Assembly: GCF_004348345.1 (NCBI RefSeq)
Contig: NZ_SMJZ01000025.1
Coordinates: forward strand, 1 to 56,229
Source: Nonomuraea longispora
GTDB lineage: Bacteria > Actinomycetota > Actinomycetes > Streptosporangiales > Streptosporangiaceae
DNA: 56,229 bases
Direction: 5' to 3'
The number at the start of each line of letters is the position of its first letter. The first letter of the stretch is position 1. Of this stretch, positions 17,387 to 24,721 are shown in pieces. The notes below the pieces were generated by a model that saw only the letters and a program-made list of their open reading frames with translations, was not told the DNA's origin and did no database searches. A program made the position numbers and the translations under genes.

Positions 17387-18058
17387 ATGACGACTTCGCG
17401 TACGACGCTGCCCGAGGTGACTCCCGGGCGGCGCCGCAGGTGGCGATATCTCGCCGCGTTCCTGGTGCTGGCGGTCCTGCTCGTGGTGGGCGGCCGCCTG
17501 GCCTGGTCGTGGCTCGACCCGTTCGGCGGGCGGACCATCGACCGCAGCCAGCCGGCGCTGCTGCAGTCCATCAAGGACATGAGCCGCTTCGAGGCGGCGA
17601 CCGGCACCTTCCAGGTGGTCGTGGACCTGGAGAAGGACGCCGGCTTCCTGCCCGACGCCATCAAGGGCACCCGTACGTTGTTCGTCGGGGCGGGCGGCGT
17701 GGACGCGTACGTCGACTTCTCCGCCATGGGCACCAACGCGGTCACCGTCTCGCCGGACCGTACACAGGCGACCATCCGCCTGCCGCACGCCCAGCTCGAG
17801 AAGCCCAACCTGGACAACGGCCGCTCCTACGTGTTCGCGCACCAGCGGGGTCTGTTCGACCGGGTGCAGGATTTCCTGTCGGGCTCGCCGAGCGACCAGC
17901 GGGAGCTCTACCTGCTGGCCGAGAAGAAGATCACCGAGGCCGCCGTGGCCAGTGACCTGCGCGCCAGGGCCGACGTCAACACCAAGGCGATGTTGTCGGG
18001 CATGCTCAAGTCGCTCGGGTTCACGAAGGTGACGGTCGAGTTCACCGGCGAGCCGTAA
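17387..18058 (+). CDS. DUF4230 domain protein, membrane-anchored
   Basis: 223 aa. A basic N-terminus (GRRRRWRY) precedes one membrane helix (about residues 22-42), then an extracytoplasmic DUF4230 domain: FEAATGTFQVVVDLEKDAG, then LFVGAGGVDAYVDFSAMG, VSPDRTQATIRLPHAQLEKP and a C-terminal helix-strand ending TKVTVEFTGEP. Family function unknown. I chose the ATG at 17387 because the sequence becomes family-like there; the frame stays open about 90 codons upstream but reads as Arg/Pro-rich non-coding sequence. It lies 25 bases after the membrane protein gene. Confidence 0.82.
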   Translation: MTTSRTTLPEVTPGRRRRWRYLAAFLVLAVLLVVGGRLAWSWLDPFGGRTIDRSQPALLQSIKDMSRFEAATGTFQVVVDLEKDAGFLPDAIKGTRTLFVGAGGVDAYVDFSAMGTNAVTVSPDRTQATIRLPHAQLEKPNLDNGRSYVFAHQRGLFDRVQDFLSGSPSDQRELYLLAEKKITEAAVASDLRARADVNTKAMLSGMLKSLGFTKVTVEFTGEP

Positions 18059-18200
18059 GCACCCCTCAGTGGGCCTTAGCCGCGCGTTCACCCTCTTAAG
18101 TACCTGCCCGCGTCCGGAGATAAGGCATCCGCCCGATGTGGCGGGGAGGGCCTTAGGACGAATCTTGAGAGTGCAGGCAACGAAGCAGAGGAGCACTCGG

Positions 18201-18353
18201 ATGAACGCCGAACTCGAATACACCGTGATGCAGCACCGCGCGTCTGAGCTGCGCCGCGCCGCCTCCGAGCAGCGGCGGGTCATGGAGGCGCGCAGGGGCC
18301 CGCGGGGCGAGCGCCGCCACCGCTCGGCCCTCGCCAGGTTCCTGGCCTCATGA
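18201..18353 (+). CDS. Small basic helical protein (50 aa), hypothetical
   Basis: The ATG at 18201 follows GAGGAG at 18189-18194. The 50-aa product (MNAELEYTVMQHRASELRRA at the start) is predicted as one long amphipathic, Arg/Glu-rich helix. Codon positions show the usual G/C third-base pattern. It resembles short actinobacterial ORFs with a MNAELEY-type start, function unknown. Strong hairpins begin 12 bases after the stop. No membrane segment or signal peptide. Confidence 0.65.
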   Translation: MNAELEYTVMQHRASELRRAASEQRRVMEARRGPRGERRHRSALARFLAS

Positions 18354-18364
18354 CCGCCCACAAG

Positions 18365-18418
18365 CAGCCCGGCCGCAGCCTCCCTCGCGGCCGGGCTGAA
18401 CAGCCCCCTTGAGGGGGC
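18365..18418 (+). terminator. Tandem intrinsic-type hairpins after the 50-aa gene
   Basis: Hairpin 1 has perfect 12-bp arms (CAGCCCGGCCGC at 18365-18376, complement at 18387-18398) and a 10-base loop. Hairpin 2 has arms GCCCCC (18403-18408) and GGGGGC (18413-18418) with loop TTGA. There is no long U-tract, as is common for actinomycete terminators. Confidence 0.65.
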
Positions 18419-18468
18419 GTGCCCGGGCCCTCGAATTCCTGGTGAGGGCCTGAGCAGTGCGTTACGGC

Positions 18469-18499
18469 GCCCCGGTCCAATTCCTGTTCGGACCGGGGC
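18469..18499. repeat. Perfect 10-bp inverted repeat upstream of the VapBC-like remnant
   Basis: GCCCCGGTCC (18469-18478) and GGACCGGGGC (18490-18499) enclose an 11-base A/T-richer loop. It could be another terminator or an operator relic of the decayed toxin-antitoxin locus, whose antitoxin remnant starts 52 bases later. Confidence 0.5.
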
Positions 18500-18551
18500 A
18501 TCGCGCTGTCCGGGGCCCGTCAGGCGGTGCGTGCGTCCATATGACGCATGC

Positions 18552-18662
18552 CTGTCAGTCACGATCCAGATCCGAGACGTGCCCGAGCCGGTGCGGGAGG
18601 CCCTGGCCGCGCGCACGCGCGGGGCAACAGAGTCCGCGTTTCGGATGGTGACAGCGCAATGA
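18552..18662 (+). pseudogene. VapB/FitA-like antitoxin remnant
   Basis: The frame reads LSVTIQIRDVPEPVREALAA then RTRGATESAFRMVTAQ and stop. The first 20 residues match the ribbon-helix-helix N-terminus of FitA/VapB antitoxins. Two defects are visible: the expected ATG is CTG, and only 36 codons remain where such antitoxins usually have about 70-85, suggesting an internal deletion. The stop overlaps the start of the toxin remnant (ATGA, 18659-18662), the classic TA junction. I see the relic directly; loss of function is inferred. Confidence 0.65.
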
Positions 18663-18829
18663 TCGTCGTGAACGTTTCCGTCGTGATCGACGCGCTTGCG
18701 CCGGGAGCACGAGCCGGAACCGGGCGCTGTGGGTGCTGGACGGCGACCTTGCCCCGGCCGGTGCGGCAGGGCGAGAGCCCGGCTTGGCTTCCGGGAGGGC
18801 AGGAGCGTGCTAGCCATGTAACCCAATAA
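18659..18829 (+). pseudogene. VapC-like PIN toxin remnant, frameshifted
   Basis: It begins MIVVNVSVVIDALAPGARAG, clearly the PIN-domain N-terminus MIVVDASVVIDAL with the first catalytic Asp changed to Asn. After about residue 18 the frame loses PIN character (TGRCGCWTATLPRPV). A neighbouring frame instead gives NRALWVLDGDLAPAG, which looks like the continuing helix, so a frameshift is likely. The frame stops at 18829 after 56 codons, versus about 130 in VapC. No other PIN acidic residues can be placed. It overlaps the antitoxin relic by four bases. Confidence 0.65.
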
Positions 18830-19043
18830 GTGGCCGGTCACGGCCGATCATCGCCGAATCCAGCGCCTGCTGATCGTGGTGGGCGGCCCGGCCTCAATCT
18901 CGCTGATCGCCTACGGGCTCGTCTCACTTGAGATCTGGCCGACCGCCTTCGGCGCCACGCTGATGGCAATGGGCCAGCTCTGGCGCATCGACCGGTTCGG
19001 CGTGCTGTATGAGGAGCAGAAGCGGGCCGGCACCGTGCAGTAG
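18816..19043 (+). pseudogene. Small two-helix membrane protein gene with stop at codon 2
   Basis: An ATG at 18816 with AGGAG at 18801-18805 is followed at once by TAA (18819-18821). The same frame is then open for 73 codons to TAG at 19043: PNKWPVTADHRRIQRLLIVV, then two hydrophobic segments and a charged tail (EEQKRAGTVQ). It looks like a conserved small actinobacterial membrane protein, normally starting M-x(2-4)-KWPVTADHRR. No other in-frame start precedes the conserved part. Either the gene is inactivated, a non-standard start is used, or there is a sequence error. Function unknown. Confidence 0.55.
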
Positions 19044-19070
19044 GCGTCGGCGCCAGCCTGATCGATCCCC

Positions 19071-19104
19071 GTGGCCGGTGACGCCTTCGGCGCTCATCGG
19101 CCAC
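19071..19104 (+). terminator. Inverted repeat after the small membrane-protein gene
   Basis: GTGGCCG (19071-19077) pairs with CGGCCAC (19098-19104). Inside, GCC-TTC-GGC forms the tip, with an imperfect middle. Position between two same-strand genes suggests a terminator. Confidence 0.45.
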
Positions 19105-19180
19105 TCACTTGCCGTTCCCGCCTGCTGTCGGCGCACGGGTTCACGTGCAGCGAGGCGACCGGAGCCCGCTAAGCTGTAGC

Positions 19181-19196
19181 CCAATATCCCGATTGG
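19181..19196. promoter_or_regulatory. CCAAT-N6-ATTGG inverted repeat upstream of tetR
   Basis: Perfect 5-bp arms, 15 bases before the GTG of the TetR gene, in an A/T-rich patch. Candidate autoregulatory operator overlapping the promoter or leader. Confidence 0.4.
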
Positions 19197-19211
19197 ACAT
19201 AGGTAAATATC

Positions 19212-19820
19212 GTGGCTGTCGCTTTCACTGCCGAGGAGCGGGCGCGGATCACCGCCAGCCTGCTGGATGCCGCCGAACGACTGTATGCATCCCAGGGGCT
19301 GAAAAAGACCTCCCTGGAGGAGTTGGTCGCGCCGGCCGGGATCTCCAAGGCCAGCTTCTACGCCTTCTTCGACTCCAAAGAGACCCTCTACAAGGAGGTC
19401 ATGATCCGCCGGGCCCCGCTCATCGCCGAACGGCACAGTGCCGTGTTCCTCCGTCCTCCGAGCGTGGAATCCCTGGTAGAGGTGATGCGAGCGATGACGA
19501 CCGTGCTGACCGAGGATCCGTTCTACCGGCGGTTGTTCACCCATCCTGACGAGCTCCAGGCAGTGTCCAGACGGATCGGCGCACACGAGATCGCCCGCGT
19601 CACGCCGTACATCATGGCCCCGCTGCTGGAGTACATCGCCAAAGGGCAGGCCCAGGGGGTGATCACCAGGGATGTCGAGCCCGAAATCGTGATGGGCGTG
19701 ATGGGCACCATCGGGCTGATCGCCATGAACCAGCACATGTACGGCGACACCCACGACGCCGTGCTCGACGCCACGATCAACGCCATCGCTCGCGGCATGG
19801 CCACCTCGAACGGTGACTAG
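19212..19820 (+). CDS. TetR family transcriptional regulator
   Basis: 202 aa. HTH: RARITASLLDAAERLYASQG, then TSLEELVAPAGISKASFYAFF (about residues 29-49) and DSKETLYKEV. The C-terminal domain is helical and includes GVMGTIGLIAMNQHMYG. The GTG at 19212 lies just after an inverted repeat at 19181-19196. The neighbours are a decayed patch upstream and a convergent thiolase downstream, so the target is not evident; autoregulation is the only supported guess. Confidence 0.87.
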   Translation: MAVAFTAEERARITASLLDAAERLYASQGLKKTSLEELVAPAGISKASFYAFFDSKETLYKEVMIRRAPLIAERHSAVFLRPPSVESLVEVMRAMTTVLTEDPFYRRLFTHPDELQAVSRRIGAHEIARVTPYIMAPLLEYIAKGQAQGVITRDVEPEIVMGVMGTIGLIAMNQHMYGDTHDAVLDATINAIARGMATSNGD

Positions 19821-19824
19821 CTGT

Positions 19825-19842
19825 GCCCTGAAACACCAGGGC
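19825..19842 (+). terminator. Short hairpin after tetR
   Basis: GCCCTG (19825-19830) and CAGGGC (19837-19842) form a 6-bp stem with a 6-base loop, 5 bases after the TetR stop. There is no U-tract; a weak terminator candidate between convergent genes. The rest of the roughly 200-base spacer shows nothing coding. Confidence 0.4.
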
Positions 19843-20024
19843 AACGTCGACACGGGAGCGCCCACAGCCCGTTTCAGGCGTATGCCAACCGCCCTGAAGC
19901 ACCGGCGACTGCCACACATCAGGGCAACCGCGTAGGCAGACGGCCTCCTGGTGACTGACGGGTTGCCGCTACGGATGGCGTGTGCCGTCCCCCGATGCGA
20001 GGACCTTGCGTTCCGGCAAGCCGC

Positions 20025-21206
20025 CTATGGGACGCGGATGAGCAGCGCGTCTCCCTGGCCGCCGCCACCGCACAGGCCCGCCACTCCCAGACCGCCGCCT
20101 CGCCGCTTCAGTTCGTACGCCAGCGACAGCACGATCCGAGCCCCGGACGCCCCGATCGGGTGGCCGAGGGCGATGCCGCCGCCGTTGACGTTCACCTTGT
20201 CCAGCGGGATGCCGAGTTCTTCGGCCGACTGCAGGACCACGCTGGCGAAGGCCTCGTTGATCTCCACGAGGTCCAGGTCGCCGGCCGTCACGCCCTGCTT
20301 GGCCATGGCCTGCTTGATGGCGTTCGCGGGCTGGGACTGGAGGGAGGCGTCGGGGCCCGCCACGTTGCCGTGCCTGCCGATCTCGGCCAGCCACGGCAGG
20401 CCCAGCTCCTCGGCCCTCGACTTCGACATGACGACCACGGCGCAGGCGCCGTCGGAGATCTGGGAGGCGGAACCGGCGGTGATGGTGCCGTCGGCGGCGA
20501 AGGCCGGGCGCAGCTTGGCCAGCGTCTCCACGGTCGTGTCGCCGCGTACGCCCTCGTCGTCCTTGACGACGACCGGCTCACCGCGCCGCTGCGGGATCTG
20601 CACGGGGACGATCTCGTCCTCGAAGACGCCGTTCTTGATGGCGGCGGCGGCGAGCTGGTGCGAGCGGGCCGACAGGGCGTCCTGCCGCTCGCGGCCGATG
20701 CCCAGCCTGGCGTTGTGGCGCTCGGTGGACTCGCCCATCGCGCACTGGTCGAATGCGCAGAACAGGCCGTCGTGGGCCATGGAGTCGACCACGTCGGCGC
20801 CGCCGTACTTGACGCCCTTGCGCAGCCCGGGCAGCAGGTGGGGGGCGTTGGTCATCGACTCCATGCCACCGGCCACCACGACGTCGAACTCGCCCGCTCT
20901 GATGAGCTGGTCGGCCAGGGCGATGGCGTCGAGGCCCGACAGGCAGACCTTGTTGACGGTGAGCGAGGGGACGGTCATGGGGATGCCTGCCTTGACGGCG
21001 GCCTGGCGGGAGGGGATCTGGCCGGCGCCGGCCTGGAGGACCTGGCCCATGATCACGTATTCCACCGATTCGGGCGCCACTCCCGCCCGTTCGAGCGCCG
21101 CCTTGATGGCGATGCCCCCCAGGTCGACGGCGGTCAGCCCGGACAGGGCGCCCAGCAGTTTGCCGATGGGGGTGCGAGCTCCGGCGACGATGACGGAACT
21201 GGACAT
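20025..21206 (-). CDS. Acetyl-CoA C-acetyltransferase (thiolase)
   Basis: 393 aa, normal thiolase length. Interconverts two acetyl-CoA and acetoacetyl-CoA. Catalytic residues are all present: nucleophile Cys88 in [10 protein letters not shown], His349 in [10 protein letters not shown] and Cys379 in [23 protein letters not shown] and [19 protein letters not shown] are further thiolase blocks. The ATG at 21206 has AGGAGG 9 bases upstream. It is divergent from the methylmalonyl-CoA epimerase gene with an 86-base shared promoter region; the same pair is adjacent in Streptomyces (recalled). Likely roles are PHB/ethylmalonyl-CoA or short-chain acyl-CoA metabolism. Confidence 0.95.
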   Translation of the reverse strand: MSSSVIVAGARTPIGKLLGALSGLTAVDLGGIAIKAALERAGVAPESVEYVIMGQVLQAGAGQIPSRQAAVKAGIPMTVPSLTVNKVCLSGLDAIALADQLIRAGEFDVVVAGGMESMTNAPHLLPGLRKGVKYGGADVVDSMAHDGLFCAFDQCAMGESTERHNARLGIGRERQDALSARSHQLAAAAIKNGVFEDEIVPVQIPQRRGEPVVVKDDEGVRGDTTVETLAKLRPAFAADGTITAGSASQISDGACAVVVMSKSRAEELGLPWLAEIGRHGNVAGPDASLQSQPANAIKQAMAKQGVTAGDLDLVEINEAFASVVLQSAEELGIPLDKVNVNGGGIALGHPIGASGARIVLSLAYELKRRGGGLGVAGLCGGGGQGDALLIRVP

Positions 21207-21292
21207 GGACACGGGCCTCCTGTGCTCGCCATCTGGTTCTTTGACACCATACCCACGAGTAGGTGACCGTTCGCTATGGAGGTGGGCCACAT

Positions 21293-21715
21293 ATGTTCCT
21301 GCGGATCGACCACATCGGTATCGCCTGCCGTGACCTCGAAGAGCAGATCAGTCTCTTTTCTGACACATTCGACCTGACGGTTGTTGCTCGCGAGGTCAAC
21401 GAGGAGCAAGGTGTCAAGGAGGCCATGTTGCACATCTCCGACGGCGAAGGCGGGGGCTCCTACATTCAGCTCCTGGAGCCTCTCACCGAGGACTCCCCTG
21501 TGGGAAAATTCCTCGCCAAGCGTGGCGAGGGCGTCCATCACGTGGCATTCGGCGTACAAGATGTGACGGACGCCATGGGTAAGATCAGCGAGAGAGGAGT
21601 GAGGCTCCTGGACGAGCGTCCCAGACACGGGTCGATGGACTCCCGGATCGCGTTCCTGCATCCCAAAGACGTGGGCGGAATGCTGACCGAGTTGGTTCAG
21701 GCGGCCAGACGCTAG
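21293..21715 (+). CDS. mce: Methylmalonyl-CoA epimerase
   Basis: 140 aa, a two-module VOC-fold enzyme converting (S)- and (R)-methylmalonyl-CoA. The metal ligands can be placed by family pattern: His7 (RIDHIGIAC), Gln59 (SYIQLLEP), His83 ([10 protein letters not shown]) and Glu133 (MLTELVQ). The ATG at 21293 has GGAGGTG upstream. The enzyme feeds B12-dependent methylmalonyl-CoA mutase; a cobalamin adenosyltransferase lies at 44271-44861 in the same window, although the mutase does not. Confidence 0.95.
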   Translation: MFLRIDHIGIACRDLEEQISLFSDTFDLTVVAREVNEEQGVKEAMLHISDGEGGGSYIQLLEPLTEDSPVGKFLAKRGEGVHHVAFGVQDVTDAMGKISERGVRLLDERPRHGSMDSRIAFLHPKDVGGMLTELVQAARR

Positions 21716-21814
21716 AAAACCCCAAAAACGTGCATATGTAACTAGTCACGCAGAAAGTTGGACGGGGCTTCGCAGGTGGCACCAGCGGAGTACGCTTGAC
21801 CTTCCACCGGACAT

Positions 21815-21840
21815 GGAGCCTGCCGCGAGGCACAGGCTCC
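21815..21840 (+). promoter_or_regulatory. Leader hairpin upstream of the FilP-like gene
   Basis: GGAGCCTG (21815-21822) and CAGGCTCC (21833-21840) form a perfect 8-bp stem, 69 bases before the ATG. TTGACC at 21796-21801 could be a -35 box. It may be a 5'-UTR structure or a terminator of mce. Confidence 0.35.
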
Positions 21841-21908
21841 TGGATCGGATGCCCCGAACCCCCCGTCCGGCCCGTGTAGCCGTCTCGACAACCCAGGATC
21901 GAGCCTCC

Positions 21909-23219
21909 ATGCAGTCCGACATCGACGCCCAGCTCAACAACTTTTTCGAGGACGCCCCAGCGCGCGAGTTCGACGTGGTGCTCCGTGGTTACGACCGGCA
22001 CCAGGTCCATGATCACTTGAAGCAGGTCGACGGAGAGCTACGCCAGGCGCGTGAGCAGGTTGCCGGCCTGCAGCGCGATCTGTCCGACTCCCAGCGCCAG
22101 CTGCAGGAGCAGGAGCGCCCGACCTACTCCGGTCTCGGCGCCCGCATCGAGCAGCTGCTCCGCCTGGCCGAGGAGCAGGCCACCGAGCTCGTGCAGGCCG
22201 CCAGGTCCGAGGCCAACGAGATCAAGGCCGCCGCCAAGGTAGAGGCCGCCGACCTGCGGGCCGCCGCCGAGGCCGAGGCCGCCGACAAGCGCGCCCAGGC
22301 CACGCGCGAGACCGACGAGATGCGCACCTCCGCTGAGCGGGATGCCGAGGAGATCCGCTCGACGGCCCGCCGCGAGGCCGACGAGCTCACCAACACCACC
22401 GAGCGCGAGGCCGCCAAGCTGCGGGCCACGGCCGACCACGAGGTGGCGGAGAAGCGGGCCGACGCCGAGCGGGAGATCGCCAAGCTCCGCACCACCACCG
22501 AGCGCGAGGTCGCCCAGCTGCGGGCCTCGACCAAGCGCGAGCGCGACGAGGTGCTGACCACCGCCAAGCGGCAGGCCGACGAGATGCGCGCGCAGGCCCA
22601 GCGGGTGCTGGAGGAGTCGGAGGCCAAGCGGGCGCAGGACGAGGCCGAGTTCGAGATCCAGCTCGCCGCCCGCCGCGAGGACGCCGAGCGCCAGGAGGCC
22701 GAGCGCCACGCCTCCGCCCAGGCCGCCACGCAGAAGCTGGTCGCCGAGGCCGAGCAGCGCGCCGCCACGGCCGAGTCGAGGGCCACGAAGGCGACCCAGC
22801 AGGCCGACCAGACCCGCCGCGAGGCCGACCTGCACGCCAAGCAGCTCGTCGCCAACGCCCGCAAGAGCGCCGAGACCATCGTGGCCGACGCCAAGTCGAG
22901 CGCCGAGACGATCGTCACCGAGGCGAAGAACGAAGCCGAGCGCACCCGCACGGCGATGCAGCGCCAGGTCGACGAGCTGACCCGCCAGCGCGACAGCATC
23001 ACCAGCCACCTGGCTCAGCTGCGCCAGTTGCTCGGCGGCGCCGCCCTGCCGGGTCAGGAGACCCACGAGTCCGCGGTCGCGGCCGCCCCGGCCAAGCCGG
23101 CGATCGCCGCGCCCGTGGTCGAGGCCTCTTCCGCGGAGCCGGTGCCGGCGCCCGCCACCAAGGCCGCCACCAAGGCCGAGGCCAAGGCGGAGGACGACGC
23201 CGAGTGGTGGCAGGAATAG
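21909..23219 (+). CDS. FilP/Scy-type coiled-coil cytoskeletal protein with DivIVA-like N-terminus
   Basis: 436 aa. The N-terminus (REFDVVLRGYDRHQVHDHL, about 19-37) is the DivIVA-like segment found in FilP. TYSGLGARIEQLLRLAEE (72-89) is a block shared with the Streptomyces FilP/Scy family. Residues 98-229 are twelve consecutive 11-residue repeats (for example TEREAAKLRAT, AEREIAKLRTT, TEREVAQLRAS). More coiled coil runs to about 385, then an Ala/Pro/Lys-rich tail ends DDAEWWQE. FilP forms filaments supporting polar growth in Streptomyces. The thiolase-mce-coiled coil order matches the region where scy and filP lie side by side; here only one gene is present. The start follows the family N-terminus; its ribosome site is weak. 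Confidence 0.85.
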   Translation: MQSDIDAQLNNFFEDAPAREFDVVLRGYDRHQVHDHLKQVDGELRQAREQVAGLQRDLSDSQRQLQEQERPTYSGLGARIEQLLRLAEEQATELVQAARSEANEIKAAAKVEAADLRAAAEAEAADKRAQATRETDEMRTSAERDAEEIRSTARREADELTNTTEREAAKLRATADHEVAEKRADAEREIAKLRTTTEREVAQLRASTKRERDEVLTTAKRQADEMRAQAQRVLEESEAKRAQDEAEFEIQLAARREDAERQEAERHASAQAATQKLVAEAEQRAATAESRATKATQQADQTRREADLHAKQLVANARKSAETIVADAKSSAETIVTEAKNEAERTRTAMQRQVDELTRQRDSITSHLAQLRQLLGGAALPGQETHESAVAAAPAKPAIAAPVVEASSAEPVPAPATKAATKAEAKAEDDAEWWQE

Positions 23220-23250
23220 CCGGAGTTCGCACGGGGGCTGAGTGACGGCT

Positions 23251-23294
23251 GAGAGAGCCTGGCGGCGTGATCGTCGCTAGGCTCTCTCTTTGTT
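23251..23294 (+). terminator. Rho-independent terminator after the FilP-like gene
   Basis: GAGAGAGCCT (23251-23260) pairs perfectly with AGGCTCTCTC (23279-23288), with further GCG/CGC pairing inside, followed by TTTGTT. This is the clearest intrinsic terminator in the window. Confidence 0.85.
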
Positions 23295-23360
23295 GCCGGG
23301 CAGGCGTGCTGTCTCGCGCGGGCTCGGCACGGCACGTCGACGACCCCCGATGGAGTTCCC

Positions 23361-24671
23361 ATGTCCACAGACGCCGAGCCCGCCAAGGCCGAGCCCTCCA
23401 CCGGGCTCGAACCCGCCACCGAGGATCGGCCGGCGGGCGACGGGACCGAACCCACGCCTCAGCACTCCTCTGTGACGGCCGAGGGACCGTCCGCGGGTGG
23501 CGGCTACGACACCGCGGCCGCGGAACGGCCTGTGGCCGTCGGGAACGACGCCTTGGCCGAAAGGCGGTCGGCGGAGGTCGGGCACGGCGATGCGGGTGAG
23601 GGGCGCGGTGGGGAGGCGGGGGCGCAGCCGTACGGGTTGCCGGGCAAGCCGCTGGCCCGGGGCCCGTTCCTGTTCGGGCTGGTCGGCGGGCTGGGGGTGC
23701 TGACGGCCATCGCGATCGCCCAGATGGTGGTCAACTCGATGAGTACGATCATCCTGGTCGTGGTGGCGATGTTCCTGGCCGTCGGGCTCAACCCGGCCGT
23801 GGAGGCCCTGCAGCGCCGTGGCCTGGCCAGGCGCGCCTCGATCTCGATCGTCTTCACCGGGGTCATCGTGGCGTTCGTGTTGTTCGGGCTGGCCGTGGTG
23901 CCGCCCGTGAGCAAGCAGTTGTCGGAGTTCATCGAGGCGGTGCCCGGCTACATCACCGAGCTGAGCAGCCATCCGACGCTGCGCCAGCTCGACGCCGACT
24001 ACCAGCTCCTCCCGCAGTTGCGGACGTTCGTGACGAGCACGCTCGGGCCGTCGCTGGCCACAGGGATCATGGGTGCGGGTCTGGTGGTGCTGAACGGCGT
24101 GTTCACCACGGTGACGCTGCTGGTGCTCATGCTCTATTTCCTCGGTTCGCTGCACACGATCAAGGACTACCTGCTCAAGCTGGTGCCGGCCTCGCGCCGG
24201 CAGCGTACGCGTGCGATCAGCGAGGAGATCCTCACCGGCATCGGCGGTTACGTGGCGGGCAATGTGTTGATCTCGGTCATCGCGGGCGTGGTGGCCTGGA
24301 TCTTCCTGTCGATCGCGGGCGTGCACTACGCGCTGGCGCTCGCTCTGGTGGTGGCCATGCTGGACCTGGTGCCGCTGGTGGGCGCCACGATCGGCGCGGT
24401 GTTCGTGAGCGGGGTCGCGCTGCTGCAGTCGGTGCCCGCGGGAATCGCGTGCGCGGTCTTCTTCGTGCTCTACCAGCAGGTCGAGAACTACTTCATCTAC
24501 CCGAGGGTGATGAAGCGCTCGGTGGACGTGACGCCGGCCGTGACGGTGATCGCCGCGTTGTTCGGGGGCGCGCTGCTCGGCATCGTCGGCGCGCTGCTGG
24601 CCATCCCGGTCGCGGCGGCGATCTCACTGATCATCCGTGAGGTGGTGCTGCCCCGCCAGGCCGGGGCCTGA
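23361..24671 (+). CDS. AI-2E family transporter (PerM/TqsA-like)
   Basis: 436 aa. The first about 95 residues are Pro/Glu/Gly-rich and probably cytoplasmic and disordered. The transporter domain follows with about seven to eight membrane segments: MVVNSMSTIILVVVAMFLAV, GLNPAVEALQRRGLARRASI and VVPPVSKQLSEFIEAVPGYI, then QQVENYFIYPRVMKRSVDVT and GALLGIVGALLAIPVAAAI, the AI-2E_transport signature. Actual substrates vary (signal export, Na+/H+ antiport), so 'AI-2E' is a family label only. It starts at ATG 23361 after a GGAG site and sits behind the FilP terminator, so it is separately transcribed. Confidence 0.9.
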   Translation: MSTDAEPAKAEPSTGLEPATEDRPAGDGTEPTPQHSSVTAEGPSAGGGYDTAAAERPVAVGNDALAERRSAEVGHGDAGEGRGGEAGAQPYGLPGKPLARGPFLFGLVGGLGVLTAIAIAQMVVNSMSTIILVVVAMFLAVGLNPAVEALQRRGLARRASISIVFTGVIVAFVLFGLAVVPPVSKQLSEFIEAVPGYITELSSHPTLRQLDADYQLLPQLRTFVTSTLGPSLATGIMGAGLVVLNGVFTTVTLLVLMLYFLGSLHTIKDYLLKLVPASRRQRTRAISEEILTGIGGYVAGNVLISVIAGVVAWIFLSIAGVHYALALALVVAMLDLVPLVGATIGAVFVSGVALLQSVPAGIACAVFFVLYQQVENYFIYPRVMKRSVDVTPAVTVIAALFGGALLGIVGALLAIPVAAAISLIIREVVLPRQAGA

Positions 24672-24721
24672 GCCGCGCGCTCAGGCCCGCCGAGCCGGAT
24701 CCCTGGGGCATCCTCCAGACC

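Noticed and set aside
18838..19104. 88-codon minus-strand frame opposite the small membrane-protein relic
   Set aside because: Arg-rich antisense shadow; the plus-strand frame makes a sensible membrane protein.
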